Shown: piece by piece, positions 42,576-51,781 of the stretch
Layout of the letters: each line of letters starts with the position of its first letter
Numbering within the stretch: the first letter of the stretch is position 1
Assembly: GCF_964021845.1 (NCBI RefSeq)
Contig: NZ_CAXHZC010000004.1
Span: 248,001-312,000, forward strand
Origin: Arcticibacterium sp964021845
Lineage (GTDB): Bacteria; Bacteroidota; Bacteroidia; Cytophagales; Spirosomataceae
DNA length: 64,000 nt
Direction of reading: 5' to 3'
The notes under the pieces: model-generated
Databases searched by the model: none
What the model saw: the letters and a program-made list of their open reading frames with translations, nothing else
What the model was told of the DNA's origin: nothing
Program-made: the position numbers and the translations under genes

Positions 42576-42606
42576 GAAATACAGCAGGTAACAAGTTATT
42601 GTCCGC

Positions 42607-42681
42607 TCTGCGAAGTCTTCCTACCTGTCGGTAGACTGGTTTGACTTCGTAGGAATGTTTGTCAATCTTCAGATTGATATT
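42607..42681. repeat. Dispersed palindromic repeat, copy 2, with inserted hairpin
   Basis: Second copy of the element at 40077-40134. CGAAGTC (42611-42617) pairs with GACTTCG (42643-42649) around an extra CTACCTGTCGGTAG hairpin. The block at 42658-42681 is identical in both copies. It follows the fourth cassette and precedes the gene at 42770. Confidence 0.8.
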
Positions 42682-42769
42682 ATGTTTATGAAAGTTTATC
42701 GATTTTTACTGTGGCACTTCCCATATACCAAACATTCAGAGTCATGAGAACTAAAAAACGATTAATAAA

Positions 42770-43177
42770 ATGAGGTTGACAATTCTATTTTTCTTTTTAA
42801 TCAAATTCACTTTTGGTTATTCTCAATTCTCTGTTGGAGATACGAAAGAAAACGTAATATCTGGTTTGAAAAGTACTAATACAGAATTTACCGAATCTCA
42901 ACTAACGGACTCTACAAGCCGAATATCAGTACTATATGAAAATCAATATCAAATGATTTGGATGCTAGATGTTAATGATAAAGTTTTCAGACAGACACTT
43001 ATACCAGAAATGGAAAATGGAGCCAATGAATTTGTGAAATTGTTTAATAAGGATTTTGTCATTATTTCAGATGTGGAATGGCGGAACTATGAAAATGGAA
43101 GAATTTATAAAATTCAATTAGAATTTATACTTGATGAACCTATTTTTTCAATAACACTTTCTCCGAGTTCAAGATGA
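42770..43177 (+). CDS. Small exported protein, unknown function
   Basis: A 135-residue protein with a signal peptide (MRLTILFFFLIKFTFGYSQ). The mature part has YENQYQMIWMLDVNDKVFRQ, WRNYENGRIYKIQLEFILDEP and a C-terminal ITLSPSS. No known family is recognised; the strand-rich pattern resembles small secreted proteins of this phylum that follow a 'vgdtkenv' opening. It lies after a dispersed repeat shared with the VOC gene upstream and may belong to the cassette region, but no bracketing inverted repeat was found. Confidence 0.6.
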   Translation: MRLTILFFFLIKFTFGYSQFSVGDTKENVISGLKSTNTEFTESQLTDSTSRISVLYENQYQMIWMLDVNDKVFRQTLIPEMENGANEFVKLFNKDFVIISDVEWRNYENGRIYKIQLEFILDEPIFSITLSPSSR

Positions 43178-43325
43178 CTTTTAGAGCTATCCACCGAAAG
43201 GAGGACCTCAGGAACTCCGAAATAGCCATCCAACTCTCTTCAATAAAAACATCACAATATGAATTATGCCAATGCGGCGAATACCAACACCATAGTATAG
43301 CTTAAACGTATATCAAAACTGCCAT

Positions 43326-44909
43326 TTATTTCACTACCTTAATTATAAAAGCATCAATCTGACCAGGGTCTTCAAAATAGTTTTGTGGTGCAATTAAATG
43401 AGTATTTCCAAACCTCAGGTCTCCACCATTTATTCCCGCTGCCCATGCATTCCCATCGGTATCTATTTTTAAATCGAGCGTGTTTGACTGACCAATTATT
43501 TCATCTGACCAAAGTAATATGCCTTGATGTGGATCTATTTCTCCTAGTATAGATTTAGCCGATTTATTTGAAAAATAAGAGCTGTTACCCAGCCTTATAA
43601 AAGAACTAGTCAGAAATCCAGTCATGATATTTCCTTCATTATTCATTGCCATACGAATGGATGAAAGAAAAGCACCTTCATAGTAAAAGATGTCTTCATA
43701 TTCAAAATCATTTGATAGTTTCAGTATAAAAGCAATTTCAGGCTCGGTCTTAGTATTTGAACTTGTTGGGATTCTAGTGCTAAAATTTCCTGTATTTAAA
43801 GAATCTTCAGTAACTCCACTGAAATAAATATTGTCGTCATCATCAATAAGCAAGAAACCGCTATTACCATCACTGTTTCCAAAGCCTTCACCTTCAAGGT
43901 AGCTATTCAGTACCGGGTTTAACTTTAGTAAAAAGAAGTTGCTATTATATAAGCTTGGGGCTGGTAAGGTAAAACTGCCTGCATTCAAAACGTCTCCATA
44001 TTCTCCGGCAATTATATAGTGTCCTGCCGAGTTTACTTTTAAATCATAAACATCTACATTATACGCATTTCCTAGCTGTTTTAAGAAGGAAACACCACCT
44101 GTACTACTACTAAGTTTGGCAATAAACGTATCCGTATTTCCCAAACTGGTTAAACTATTACCATCGAAATCTGCCTTATCTCTAAACTTTCCTGTTATTA
44201 CCAGATCTTCAACGCCATCTAAATCTATGGCTACTAGATTATCCACCTGGCTACCGCCAAAAACTTTGTTCCAGAGTGGTATGCCGTTATTATTTAATTT
44301 AATAACCGTAATATCTTCATTGGCTCCGTCACTAGTGAGCGTACCACCCGCATCCCACAAGTTTACTTCACCTTCTAAATCACCGGCAATAAATATATTA
44401 TCATTTGAGTCTATCCTCATTTTCCAAGGAATCAAGCCTCCACTTCCTGTGGAGATTTTAAACCACTGAATTACGCCTTCTGAGTCTTGTTTAAGCAAAA
44501 AAGTAGTAAATGTACCTCCAGAGTGATAGAGCGTATCTGTTCCAAAAATTATGGAGCCAGTATAAACTCCTGCGATATATCTATTATTATTAGAATCAAA
44601 ATCTATGGAAGTTATATATTCAATGCTGTCACCCGCAATACTGGAGCCCGTTAATATTACATTATTTTGACTTAATGCCGATAGAAAATAAGACCATTCT
44701 GTTCCATTCCACATCCTTAGTGTTTTATTACTAATATCAATCACGATATCACCAATTTCAGGGTCTGAAATAGCTAGTATTTGCTCATAAGTCATTTTTT
44801 GAACTCCTCCAGAGGCAGGCGTTATCCCACTAGGTGTAATCGTCACATTCTGGGCTATTGAACTTATTATAACGAAGAGAAATAAAGAAGTAAATATTGT
44901 TTTCATCAT
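43326..44909 (-). CDS. Secreted SBBP-type beta-propeller protein
   Basis: From Met at 44909 the protein has about 527 residues and a signal peptide ending SSIAQ. An Ala/Thr-rich region with QILAISDPEIGDIVIDISNK follows, and then a series of repeats with the pattern D-NNN-YIAG-Y-G-I-FG. Examples are DSNNNRYIAGVYTGSIIFG, DSNDNIFIAGDLEGEV and FIAKLSSSTGGVSFLKQLGN. These resemble SBBP beta-propeller repeats of secreted Bacteroidota proteins. No clear T9SS sorting domain is seen at the C-terminus, which ends in the last blade (IDAFIIKVVK). A Met at 44924 is also possible. The function is unknown. Confidence 0.7.
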   Translation of the reverse strand: MMKTIFTSLFLFVIISSIAQNVTITPSGITPASGGVQKMTYEQILAISDPEIGDIVIDISNKTLRMWNGTEWSYFLSALSQNNVILTGSSIAGDSIEYITSIDFDSNNNRYIAGVYTGSIIFGTDTLYHSGGTFTTFLLKQDSEGVIQWFKISTGSGGLIPWKMRIDSNDNIFIAGDLEGEVNLWDAGGTLTSDGANEDITVIKLNNNGIPLWNKVFGGSQVDNLVAIDLDGVEDLVITGKFRDKADFDGNSLTSLGNTDTFIAKLSSSTGGVSFLKQLGNAYNVDVYDLKVNSAGHYIIAGEYGDVLNAGSFTLPAPSLYNSNFFLLKLNPVLNSYLEGEGFGNSDGNSGFLLIDDDDNIYFSGVTEDSLNTGNFSTRIPTSSNTKTEPEIAFILKLSNDFEYEDIFYYEGAFLSSIRMAMNNEGNIMTGFLTSSFIRLGNSSYFSNKSAKSILGEIDPHQGILLWSDEIIGQSNTLDLKIDTDGNAWAAGINGGDLRFGNTHLIAPQNYFEDPGQIDAFIIKVVK

Positions 44910-45022
44910 GTCCTTTTTTTGCAATTTAATATAAAAAAAGACTCATGTAAAGAATGTTTTATTTTACGGTAAAGTCATGGAAGTCAGTAGTTTCTTACAT
45001 TTAAGGGCCGTAGTGTTTTCCC

Positions 45023-45052
45023 GTTTCGGAGTCTCCGAAGGGACTCCGAAAC
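45023..45052. repeat. GC-rich hairpin
   Basis: GTTTCGGAGTC and GACTCCGAAAC form an 11-bp perfect stem around TCCGAAGG. It is related in sequence to the hairpin at 40161-40183. It lies between the beta-propeller gene start and the M16 peptidase terminator. Confidence 0.7.
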
Positions 45053-45066
45053 AGCCTAACTTTCCC

Positions 45067-45100
45067 CAAAAAAAGAGACCACCCAAAGGCAGTCTCTTCC
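45067..45100 (-). terminator. Rho-independent terminator after the M16 peptidase gene
   Basis: Minus strand: AAGAGACT and a GGTCTCTT arm pair around a loop containing GCCTTTGG, followed by seven T residues. A separate perfect palindrome, CCCGATAGCTATCGGG, at 45103-45118 lies between it and the gene stop. The position fits termination of the peptidase transcript. Confidence 0.75.
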
Positions 45101-45137
45101 TCCCGATAGCTATCGGGACTAATAAATATTAAATACC

Positions 45138-48050
45138 TTATTCCGCTCCAGAAACTTTACCTGCTGGTGCAGCTTCTTCGGCTGGTTTCTCCGCGAATTT
45201 CTTCTCAAAATCACCTGCTTTTACGAGTGTGAGTTTTGATGGGTCTATGTATTTTCTGAATACATTGTTTACTTCTTCCAAAGTAGTGGCATTCATTTTA
45301 TTATCAAAATCAGCATCATAACTCATTTTTCTGTCTAAGTACAGATATCCGTTTAATTTACCAGCAAGCTCGCCGTCTTTGGAGCGAGACAGTTGGTGTG
45401 CTTGCAATAAGCTTTCTTTGGCTTTTGTGAATTCCTCTTCTGTAAAACCTTCGCTTCTTACTTTGTTTATTTCTTCTTTGATAGCTGCTTCTGCCTTTGC
45501 AGAGTTTTCAGGTGCTAAGATGGCGTAAGCCATAAAAGAACCCGTCTCATCTAAAGGAGAGGCTGAAAACTGAGAACCTGCACTATAAGAAATACCATCT
45601 TTTTGACGCAGTCTTACAGCCAAACGGCTATTTAACATTCCTCCACCCATTAAGTAATTAGCAATATACATGGCAGGATATTCCGGTGAATTGTCCTTCA
45701 TTTTAAGATTAACACCCGCTAACATTAAGGCATTGGCTTTATCAGGTGTTTCTATTTTAGTGCCACCAGCTGGGTTAGGAATATAATCGTTCGCAATTCT
45801 TACAAATGGCGTTGGGTTATTCCATGTTCCAAAACGCGTTTCAAGGTCTTTCAAAGTTTGCTCTTGGTCAAAATCTCCTACTATAGAAATGGTAGCGTTA
45901 GACATTCCGTAAAGCTTGCTATGTAAATCCTTCATACCATCTATGGTAACAGCATCTAGCATTTCTAATTGCTCAGGAATTGACGGTACGTAGCGTACAT
46001 CACCTTTAGGGTAAGGGCTCATTGTTTTTCTATAAACCAGCTGGGCCAAAGGCATCGGCTCGTTTTCCTGTGACTCCAAACCCGTCTTCATTTCTGTTTT
46101 CAGGTTACTGAATTCTGTTTCATCAAAAGCCGGGTTTTTAAGAACATCTTCTACTATAGCCAAAACCTCTGATAAATGAGCTTTGGTAGTATTGATACCC
46201 ACAGAAATGGTGTTTCCACCACCGCCAATACTCACAGAACTTTCCATGGCGTCTAGTTTGTCTTTGATAGCCTGACGGCTTAGGTTTTTAGAGCCTCTCA
46301 TTAGCATAGACGCCGTAAGATTATCCGTCATGCCTATGCCTGTTAGGCTTTCTTTGGTACCTACTCGTATAGTCATGCTGGCAGATATAACGTTTCCTCT
46401 AGTTCCTTTTGAAAGCAAAGCGTATTCCATACCGTTGCTTAACTTTCCAGTAGTGTTTCTGTTATCTATATTCTCTGTAGTAGCTTCAAAAACCTCTGTG
46501 ATTTCTTCTACTTCTCTACCCTTATAGTCTTTTACTAATTCGGCTACGTTTGGTGCTTCCGGCACGTTTACTCTGTCTGGTGCTTCGGTGGGTATAAATT
46601 GACCAACGGTTCTGTTTGAGCTTTTAAAATATTTTTTAGCTACTCGGTTAACATCTTCTAAAGTTACATTTTCTACCGCATCTCTGAAAAGGAAGAACGT
46701 TCTCCAGTCTCCGTTTGCTATAAACTCTGTCAACATCTTAGAGAAAGCCTCTGAATCTCTAGTAACCTGACCTAAGTATTTAGCTGTTTGAGATTTTGCT
46801 CTGTCTACATCTTCCTGAGTAAAACCAGTCTCTACAGCCTTGTCAATAGCCGTTAAGAAAGCTTCTCTGGCTTCTGCAATGTCATTATCTTTAGGAACTA
46901 CCGCTCCAAAATAACTATAACCGGGCTCTTTTAAATTTCTGGCGTATCCAAAAACTTGAGAAGCTAGTTTGGTGTCAACCATTGCTTTATACAATGGGCC
47001 AGAGGGTGCAGAGGCTAAAGCATCTGAAATAACATCGATAGCAGCGTAATCTTCATGCGTTCCAGGAGGTACATGATACATAGCACCTAAAAACTGCACA
47101 TCACCAGCACGTTTAAGCGTTATGTTTCGCTCTGTATCCTGAGCAGGTTCTTTAGTATATGTGTCGCTCAATACTCTGGTAGGTCTTGGAATACCTCCAA
47201 AATACTCATTCACCATTTTCAAGGTAGCGGCTGGGTCAATTTTTCCTGCCACTATTAAAATAGCATTATCTGGCTGATAGTATTTTTTATAGAAATCTTG
47301 CAGCTTGTCAATAGGCACACGCTCCAAATCTTCTCTAGAACCAATGGTAGAGTTACCATAGTTATGCCATACAAAACCCGCAGAAACTATTCGCTGAGAA
47401 AGTACCGCGTTCGGGTTGTTTTCACCTCTTTCAAACTCGTTTCTTACTACAGAATATTCAGTTTCTAAATCTTCCTTTTTGATGAAAGAATTCACCATTC
47501 TGTCAGATTCTAAATCCAAAGCCCACTTTAAGTTCTCTTCTGTGGCGTTAAAAGTTTCATAGTAATTCGTTCTATCTACAGAGGTGGTACCGTTTGGCCT
47601 AGCCCCATGCTCATTTAATTCCTTAGGAATATCCGTATGCTTGGTAGAGCCTTTGAAAACCATGTGCTCTAAAAGGTGAGCCATACCAGTTTCACCATAT
47701 CCTTCATGGCGGCTACCCACCATATAAGTAATATTTACGGTTATGGTTTGCTGTGTTTGGTCTGGGAAAAGCAAAACTTTCATGCCGTTACCCAGCGTGT
47801 ATTCTGTAATTCCCTCTACAGATGCACCTTTGACAGGTTCTGGAATTACTATTTTCTTTGCCTTAGGCATTTCTACCTTAATTTCTTCAGGGGCAGAAGG
47901 CATGGTTGCTTTGATTTTTTCAATCTTAGCTTCTAGCTTAGAAATCTTAAGCTCTTGTTTTGTTTGTGCTTGTAAGGCTATCATTCCGCTAAGGAATAAA
48001 GCTGTTAGCAAGACACTGATTTTTGTAAATTGTGTCGGTTGTTTTTTCAT
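45138..48050 (-). CDS. M16 family (pitrilysin-like) zinc peptidase, two-repeat secreted form
   Basis: The 970-residue protein has a signal peptide (residues 1 to about 29) and two M16 modules. The N-terminal module carries the inverted zinc motif HLLEH (His125, Glu128, His129) in GMAHLLEHMVFKGS and a distal Glu region near ENLKWALDLESDRM. The C-terminal module, from about residue 540, lacks the zinc motif and would form the other half of the chamber. Family members degrade short peptides in the periplasm. The N-terminal segment before the first module is rich in Lys/Glu and helical. It stands alone between its terminator and a gap to the DUF5686 gene. Confidence 0.93.
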   Translation of the reverse strand: MKKQPTQFTKISVLLTALFLSGMIALQAQTKQELKISKLEAKIEKIKATMPSAPEEIKVEMPKAKKIVIPEPVKGASVEGITEYTLGNGMKVLLFPDQTQQTITVNITYMVGSRHEGYGETGMAHLLEHMVFKGSTKHTDIPKELNEHGARPNGTTSVDRTNYYETFNATEENLKWALDLESDRMVNSFIKKEDLETEYSVVRNEFERGENNPNAVLSQRIVSAGFVWHNYGNSTIGSREDLERVPIDKLQDFYKKYYQPDNAILIVAGKIDPAATLKMVNEYFGGIPRPTRVLSDTYTKEPAQDTERNITLKRAGDVQFLGAMYHVPPGTHEDYAAIDVISDALASAPSGPLYKAMVDTKLASQVFGYARNLKEPGYSYFGAVVPKDNDIAEAREAFLTAIDKAVETGFTQEDVDRAKSQTAKYLGQVTRDSEAFSKMLTEFIANGDWRTFFLFRDAVENVTLEDVNRVAKKYFKSSNRTVGQFIPTEAPDRVNVPEAPNVAELVKDYKGREVEEITEVFEATTENIDNRNTTGKLSNGMEYALLSKGTRGNVISASMTIRVGTKESLTGIGMTDNLTASMLMRGSKNLSRQAIKDKLDAMESSVSIGGGGNTISVGINTTKAHLSEVLAIVEDVLKNPAFDETEFSNLKTEMKTGLESQENEPMPLAQLVYRKTMSPYPKGDVRYVPSIPEQLEMLDAVTIDGMKDLHSKLYGMSNATISIVGDFDQEQTLKDLETRFGTWNNPTPFVRIANDYIPNPAGGTKIETPDKANALMLAGVNLKMKDNSPEYPAMYIANYLMGGGMLNSRLAVRLRQKDGISYSAGSQFSASPLDETGSFMAYAILAPENSAKAEAAIKEEINKVRSEGFTEEEFTKAKESLLQAHQLSRSKDGELAGKLNGYLYLDRKMSYDADFDNKMNATTLEEVNNVFRKYIDPSKLTLVKAGDFEKKFAEKPAEEAAPAGKVSGAE

Positions 48051-48255
48051 TTTTAAAGGTTAATCGTTTTTATAATTCTTTAAAGATACTCATCAGTCTC
48101 TATGTCATTCAAGATTTTTCTAAAATTCGTTCTCTTAAAGTGAATCCACTAAGGCTGTAGGCTTTAAATGTAGTAATTCAAGACTTTTGAAAGATCTAAA
48201 AAATGTTAAACGGTAGATTTTATTTATAGCCGATTACTAGTAGACCAAAATAGCC

Positions 48256-50670
48256 TTAAAATAAAGCAAGTGTAAAAGTTGGCCTTATCGCAAACCTATT
48301 AGTGCCAACGAAGTCTTTTGAGTAATTATAGGCGGTTTTAGCACCTAAACCATAATAAACACCAAAGATTTTAAGACGAAGAAGGTTATATAAATATAGG
48401 TTGGCCTCAAAGTTACCATTTGAGAAGTCTTTCAGGTCAACTTCAGAAGAACTGGTTTCGGTGGTTAATCTGCTCCAGGCAAATCTGTGGCCTATGGCAA
48501 TTTCTGGTTGCGACCATTTAGTTTTCAAACGGAAGATGTTTTTACCAAAACTGTGAATCCAGTTTAAAGTAATGGACTGGTTATAGGCATATTGGGTCAA
48601 GTCACCCGTTTCAAAGCCATTGCTACTTCCACCAAAGAGTTTTCTTTGAACTCCCTGATTATTAAAAAGGTAAGTGTAAGGGATGTTTCCGGTTCCCAAG
48701 CCACCAGAAAGTGTAAGGATGTCGCTCCCTATTTTTTTCCAACGAAACTGTTGGGTGATGCCAAAATCAGCTTTAAAAAAAGTTGAGTTGCTATTTCTGT
48801 CAAAAGACTTTTGAGCATTAATATTTATGATAGGGTAGTTTCGCGTTCCTAATGTCTCAAAAATCCCCTGCCTTACATAACTCTCTCTGGGAGCAAAACG
48901 GAAGTTGAAACCATAGGTTCTATATGATGTTTTAAGACCAGTTTTTTTATCTATTTCATAGTTTAGGGCTGTTTTGTTATCGTTTTCGGCGTAAAATCTA
49001 AACCATGTCCAGCGGATAGGTCTAGTATAAAGAGCTAAACCTGTTTTCTCATACTCGTCTACCAAATAGCCTCTAGGATTAAAGTAAATAAACCTGGCTG
49101 ATGGGCTTATATAATTATGGCCGAGATATGTTAATTGACCAGGAGGACTAATGTCTTTTCTCTTATAAACAGTTACTTTGTTATACCTATCTTTAGTAAT
49201 ATGAAAAGATGCCGATGTACGGTACTTCCAGGCTTTATCGCCAAGTCCATAGCCTGCACTAGCTCTTAAGCCTATTCTTGGGTTTTTAGTTAAATTGTTT
49301 TGAACGCCCAAACCAAGTCTTAATTTCTCATGATAGTTTATACCAAACTGGTCAAACATCAGCATGATAGGGCCAGTGGGGGCTATTAATTTGTAAGGCC
49401 ACTCCAAGACTTCCACCGTTTTCTTTAGTTTGGGTTTATTTTCAAAACTCCATTTGGCATAGGTTAGCTTTTCCTTTTTGTTAAGTTCTCTTGGTCTTAG
49501 CTCATCAAAATCTTCTTTACTTATCTCATGGGCAGTATTGTCGATTTGCCTAGTGGTACCATCAAAATACACTTCACCATTAGGAATACTATCAGAAATA
49601 TTAGAGAAGTAGGTAGAGAAATCCATACGGAGCATGGCCGTTCTACCTTTGTCTTCATATGGGTAATCTAAGTCTATTGTTCTAGTTGTTGGATACCATT
49701 TATTGCTAGTTTTGCTGTAAACTTGGGTAATTTTAAATTGCAGAGCTTGTAAAGTGTCGGCAGGCTGAGCCTCTATGTAGCTAAGTGCGTAACCGTCAGA
49801 GTTTATTTTTAAATAACCCTTTAAGGCATCTAAAGCTTTCCCGGGGTTTGGCTCAAATTTTATTAAGAAAGTACTGTCTTGGTCTATGATAAGAGTGTCG
49901 GTTAGCTGGAAGTCATATTGATTAAAGACTCCAGGTTTAATGGGGTTTATATAGTTTCTCTCAAACACAGGACCATTGGCAGAAGAAGAACTAAACGTAG
50001 GCCTGAAACGGTAGTAAGGCTCATAAAAACCTAATGGATTTAAGGAATTGATAAACACTAGGTTTATAGGAAACATTTTTGGTAAATTAGAAATAGTATG
50101 TTTTACTACCTCTTTTTGCTGACCGTTTTTGGCATAAAAGCCTCCAATGTTTTCTAACATCAGTAGGTTCATATAACCTTTTTTTGTGCTGTCTTTTTTA
50201 GGCTTTTCTGGATTCCTTTCTATGTCCGTAATATGCATTTTGGTTTTGGCATAAAAATCGGCTTTGAAAGTCTTATACTTTAAAGGATTATTGGCGTCAG
50301 CATTCTTATGTACTTTTCGGAGCAATGCCCACGCAGGATTTTCATCTGGTCTTACTATGAGCTCGTTTAGGTTTGTAGTGCTTTGTAGTAAATATACATT
50401 TGCTGGACTTTGAAGCTCAGAAATGCGTAAATTTCTGGTTTGATGTCCAATAATAGAAAAGCGGATTTTCTTGTCGGTGTTACCTGCTACATCGATAGAG
50501 AAACGGCCTAAACTATCTGTGGAAGTACCGATGGTAGTTCCGGGGAGTGTAACGTTAACGTACTGAAGCGGTTTTTGCGAACCCACTTCCAACACTGTTC
50601 CACTGAGATACGTTAATTGACCAAAGGCAATATTAGAGAGTAAAAGAAGTAGGACAAGAAAATGCCTCAT
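48256..50670 (-). CDS. DUF5686 outer-membrane protein with carboxypeptidase-like regulatory domain
   Basis: The 804-residue protein has a signal peptide ending NIAFGQ. An N-terminal CarboxypepD_reg-like beta sandwich (about 20-105) follows, with SGTVLEVGSQKPLQYVNVTL and GTSTDSLGRFSI. The rest matches the long DUF5686 region, with FYAKTKMHITDIERNPEKPK, many transmembrane strands with aromatic ends, and a last strand ending IRPTFTLALF. Final Phe and alternating hydrophobicity fit an outer-membrane barrel. The domain layout resembles TonB-independent barrels of unknown cargo. It is transcribed away from the methyltransferase gene 40 bases upstream and could share a transcript with it. Confidence 0.88.
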   Translation of the reverse strand: MRHFLVLLLLLSNIAFGQLTYLSGTVLEVGSQKPLQYVNVTLPGTTIGTSTDSLGRFSIDVAGNTDKKIRFSIIGHQTRNLRISELQSPANVYLLQSTTNLNELIVRPDENPAWALLRKVHKNADANNPLKYKTFKADFYAKTKMHITDIERNPEKPKKDSTKKGYMNLLMLENIGGFYAKNGQQKEVVKHTISNLPKMFPINLVFINSLNPLGFYEPYYRFRPTFSSSSANGPVFERNYINPIKPGVFNQYDFQLTDTLIIDQDSTFLIKFEPNPGKALDALKGYLKINSDGYALSYIEAQPADTLQALQFKITQVYSKTSNKWYPTTRTIDLDYPYEDKGRTAMLRMDFSTYFSNISDSIPNGEVYFDGTTRQIDNTAHEISKEDFDELRPRELNKKEKLTYAKWSFENKPKLKKTVEVLEWPYKLIAPTGPIMLMFDQFGINYHEKLRLGLGVQNNLTKNPRIGLRASAGYGLGDKAWKYRTSASFHITKDRYNKVTVYKRKDISPPGQLTYLGHNYISPSARFIYFNPRGYLVDEYEKTGLALYTRPIRWTWFRFYAENDNKTALNYEIDKKTGLKTSYRTYGFNFRFAPRESYVRQGIFETLGTRNYPIININAQKSFDRNSNSTFFKADFGITQQFRWKKIGSDILTLSGGLGTGNIPYTYLFNNQGVQRKLFGGSSNGFETGDLTQYAYNQSITLNWIHSFGKNIFRLKTKWSQPEIAIGHRFAWSRLTTETSSSEVDLKDFSNGNFEANLYLYNLLRLKIFGVYYGLGAKTAYNYSKDFVGTNRFAIRPTFTLALF

Positions 50671-50710
50671 TTTGCAAAGATACTTTTTTCGTTAGTCCTT
50701 GGCCTTAAGC

Positions 50711-51781
50711 CTATTTGCGTTTTTTACACTTTAGCAAAGTTTGACAAACGCCTATATTGTCAATTTCTTCTACTACCTCTAAGCCCGCTTTTTCTATGAA
50801 CGAGAGAAATACCGCCGACTCATACATTTGGCTGTTGCCATTTGCCACAGCAGTGAAGTAAAGCGAGGTTTGCTGTAAAGAAAACGCACTTGCTTTAAAT
50901 TTCTGTTTGTCCCAGAATGGCTCCATGATAAATACGTAGCCATCATCAGTAAGGGCCGCATGACAGCGGGTCAAAATAGAAATTATCTCTTCATCAGAGA
51001 AACAATCTAAAAACTGACTCATCCAGATGGCATCGTGGCCTTTAGGTAGTGCATTTGTAGGATTCAATAAGTCTGTTTGATGGAAGCTAATTCTATCAGA
51101 AAGTCCATTGGCGGCAATGTTCTTCTTTGCCATATCTACCTGACCAGGTAAATCAACAATAGTTACATTCACATCGCTGTCATAATTTCCACAGCTTATG
51201 GCCCATTTTCCAGTGTTACCACCTATGTCCATTAGCTTTTTTGGCTTTTCTTGAAATACCAAAGGTAAGACCTTCTGAAAAGCATTGTCGGAGTAAAAAT
51301 GGTCAAATGCAAACCAACTATTCGCTACTTTTTCAGGCAACTCAGATAAACCTTCATAAACAGTAGGCCAGTTGCCTAAAACTTTTAATCCTTCTGGTTT
51401 TCCAGTTTCCAAAGACTCATCTAAATGAAACAAAGCTTGATAACAAACATCATGAGTAAAGTCCATGTTTGCCTTGGTTAGCTCATCGCTTAGTAAAAAA
51501 TGACCTGTTTTAGTAAGGCTGTACTTATTGTCATTTCTAATAACCAAGCCTATACCTAGGCCAGATTCCAGTAAGACTCTTACAGCGTAATTTGGAAGAG
51601 AGAGTTCTTTACAAATATTCTCAAGGCTAATGCCTTTTCTTCTGTTTTTCTGAATAATAGAAAGAATACCCTTATCTCTCAATAATCTACTGGCTTGAAA
51701 AACCATTGGTGCAAAAGCTATCCACTGAGCGTATTCTATAGATTCTAAGGCACTTAGCTTGTCTTCCTTAAAAAAGTCCAT
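50711..51781 (-). CDS. Class I SAM-dependent methyltransferase, O-methyltransferase type
   Basis: The 356-residue protein has a winged-helix-like N-terminal region (about 30-90, with GIGLVIRNDNKYSLTKTGHF) and a C-terminal Rossmann methyltransferase domain. The SAM loop is LMDIGGNTGKWAISCG, and IVDLPGQVDMAKKNI and FIMEPFWDK follow. This layout is that of COMT-like O-methyltransferases that modify phenolic or polyketide products. Its start overlaps the end of the acyltransferase gene by 14 bases. Its closeness to the pigment cluster (about 1.1 kb) suggests it may modify the aromatic end group, but this is an inference. Confidence 0.85.
   Translation of the reverse strand: MDFFKEDKLSALESIEYAQWIAFAPMVFQASRLLRDKGILSIIQKNRRKGISLENICKELSLPNYAVRVLLESGLGIGLVIRNDNKYSLTKTGHFLLSDELTKANMDFTHDVCYQALFHLDESLETGKPEGLKVLGNWPTVYEGLSELPEKVANSWFAFDHFYSDNAFQKVLPLVFQEKPKKLMDIGGNTGKWAISCGNYDSDVNVTIVDLPGQVDMAKKNIAANGLSDRISFHQTDLLNPTNALPKGHDAIWMSQFLDCFSDEEIISILTRCHAALTDDGYVFIMEPFWDKQKFKASAFSLQQTSLYFTAVANGNSQMYESAVFLSFIEKAGLEVVEEIDNIGVCQTLLKCKKRK

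Larger units (their letters stand above)
38848..42592 (+). mobile_element. Integron-like gene cassette array without an integrase in view
   Basis: Four genes are each bracketed by a private inverted repeat. Gene 38875-39474 has TGTTATCTCC (38848) and GGAGATAACA (39481). Gene 39602-39970 has TGTAGTGC (39542) and GCACTACA (40019). Gene 40867-41820 has TGTTATGCGTA (40848) and TACGCATAACA (41827). Gene 41910-42575 has GTTAGCTGC (41892) and GCAGGTAAC (42584, one mismatch). Three of the left repeats begin GTT, and the right repeats all end in AAC (40028 for the second). This is what an integron cassette looks like after G/TT insertion. The repeats do not fully match RYYYAAC/GTTRRRY, so the element is called integron-like. 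No integrase gene or attI site is present in the window. Confidence 0.6.

Noticed and set aside
43326..44909. A T9SS sorting domain on the beta-propeller protein
   Set aside because: The C-terminus ends in a normal propeller blade without the TYPNP-like or GVY-like signature.
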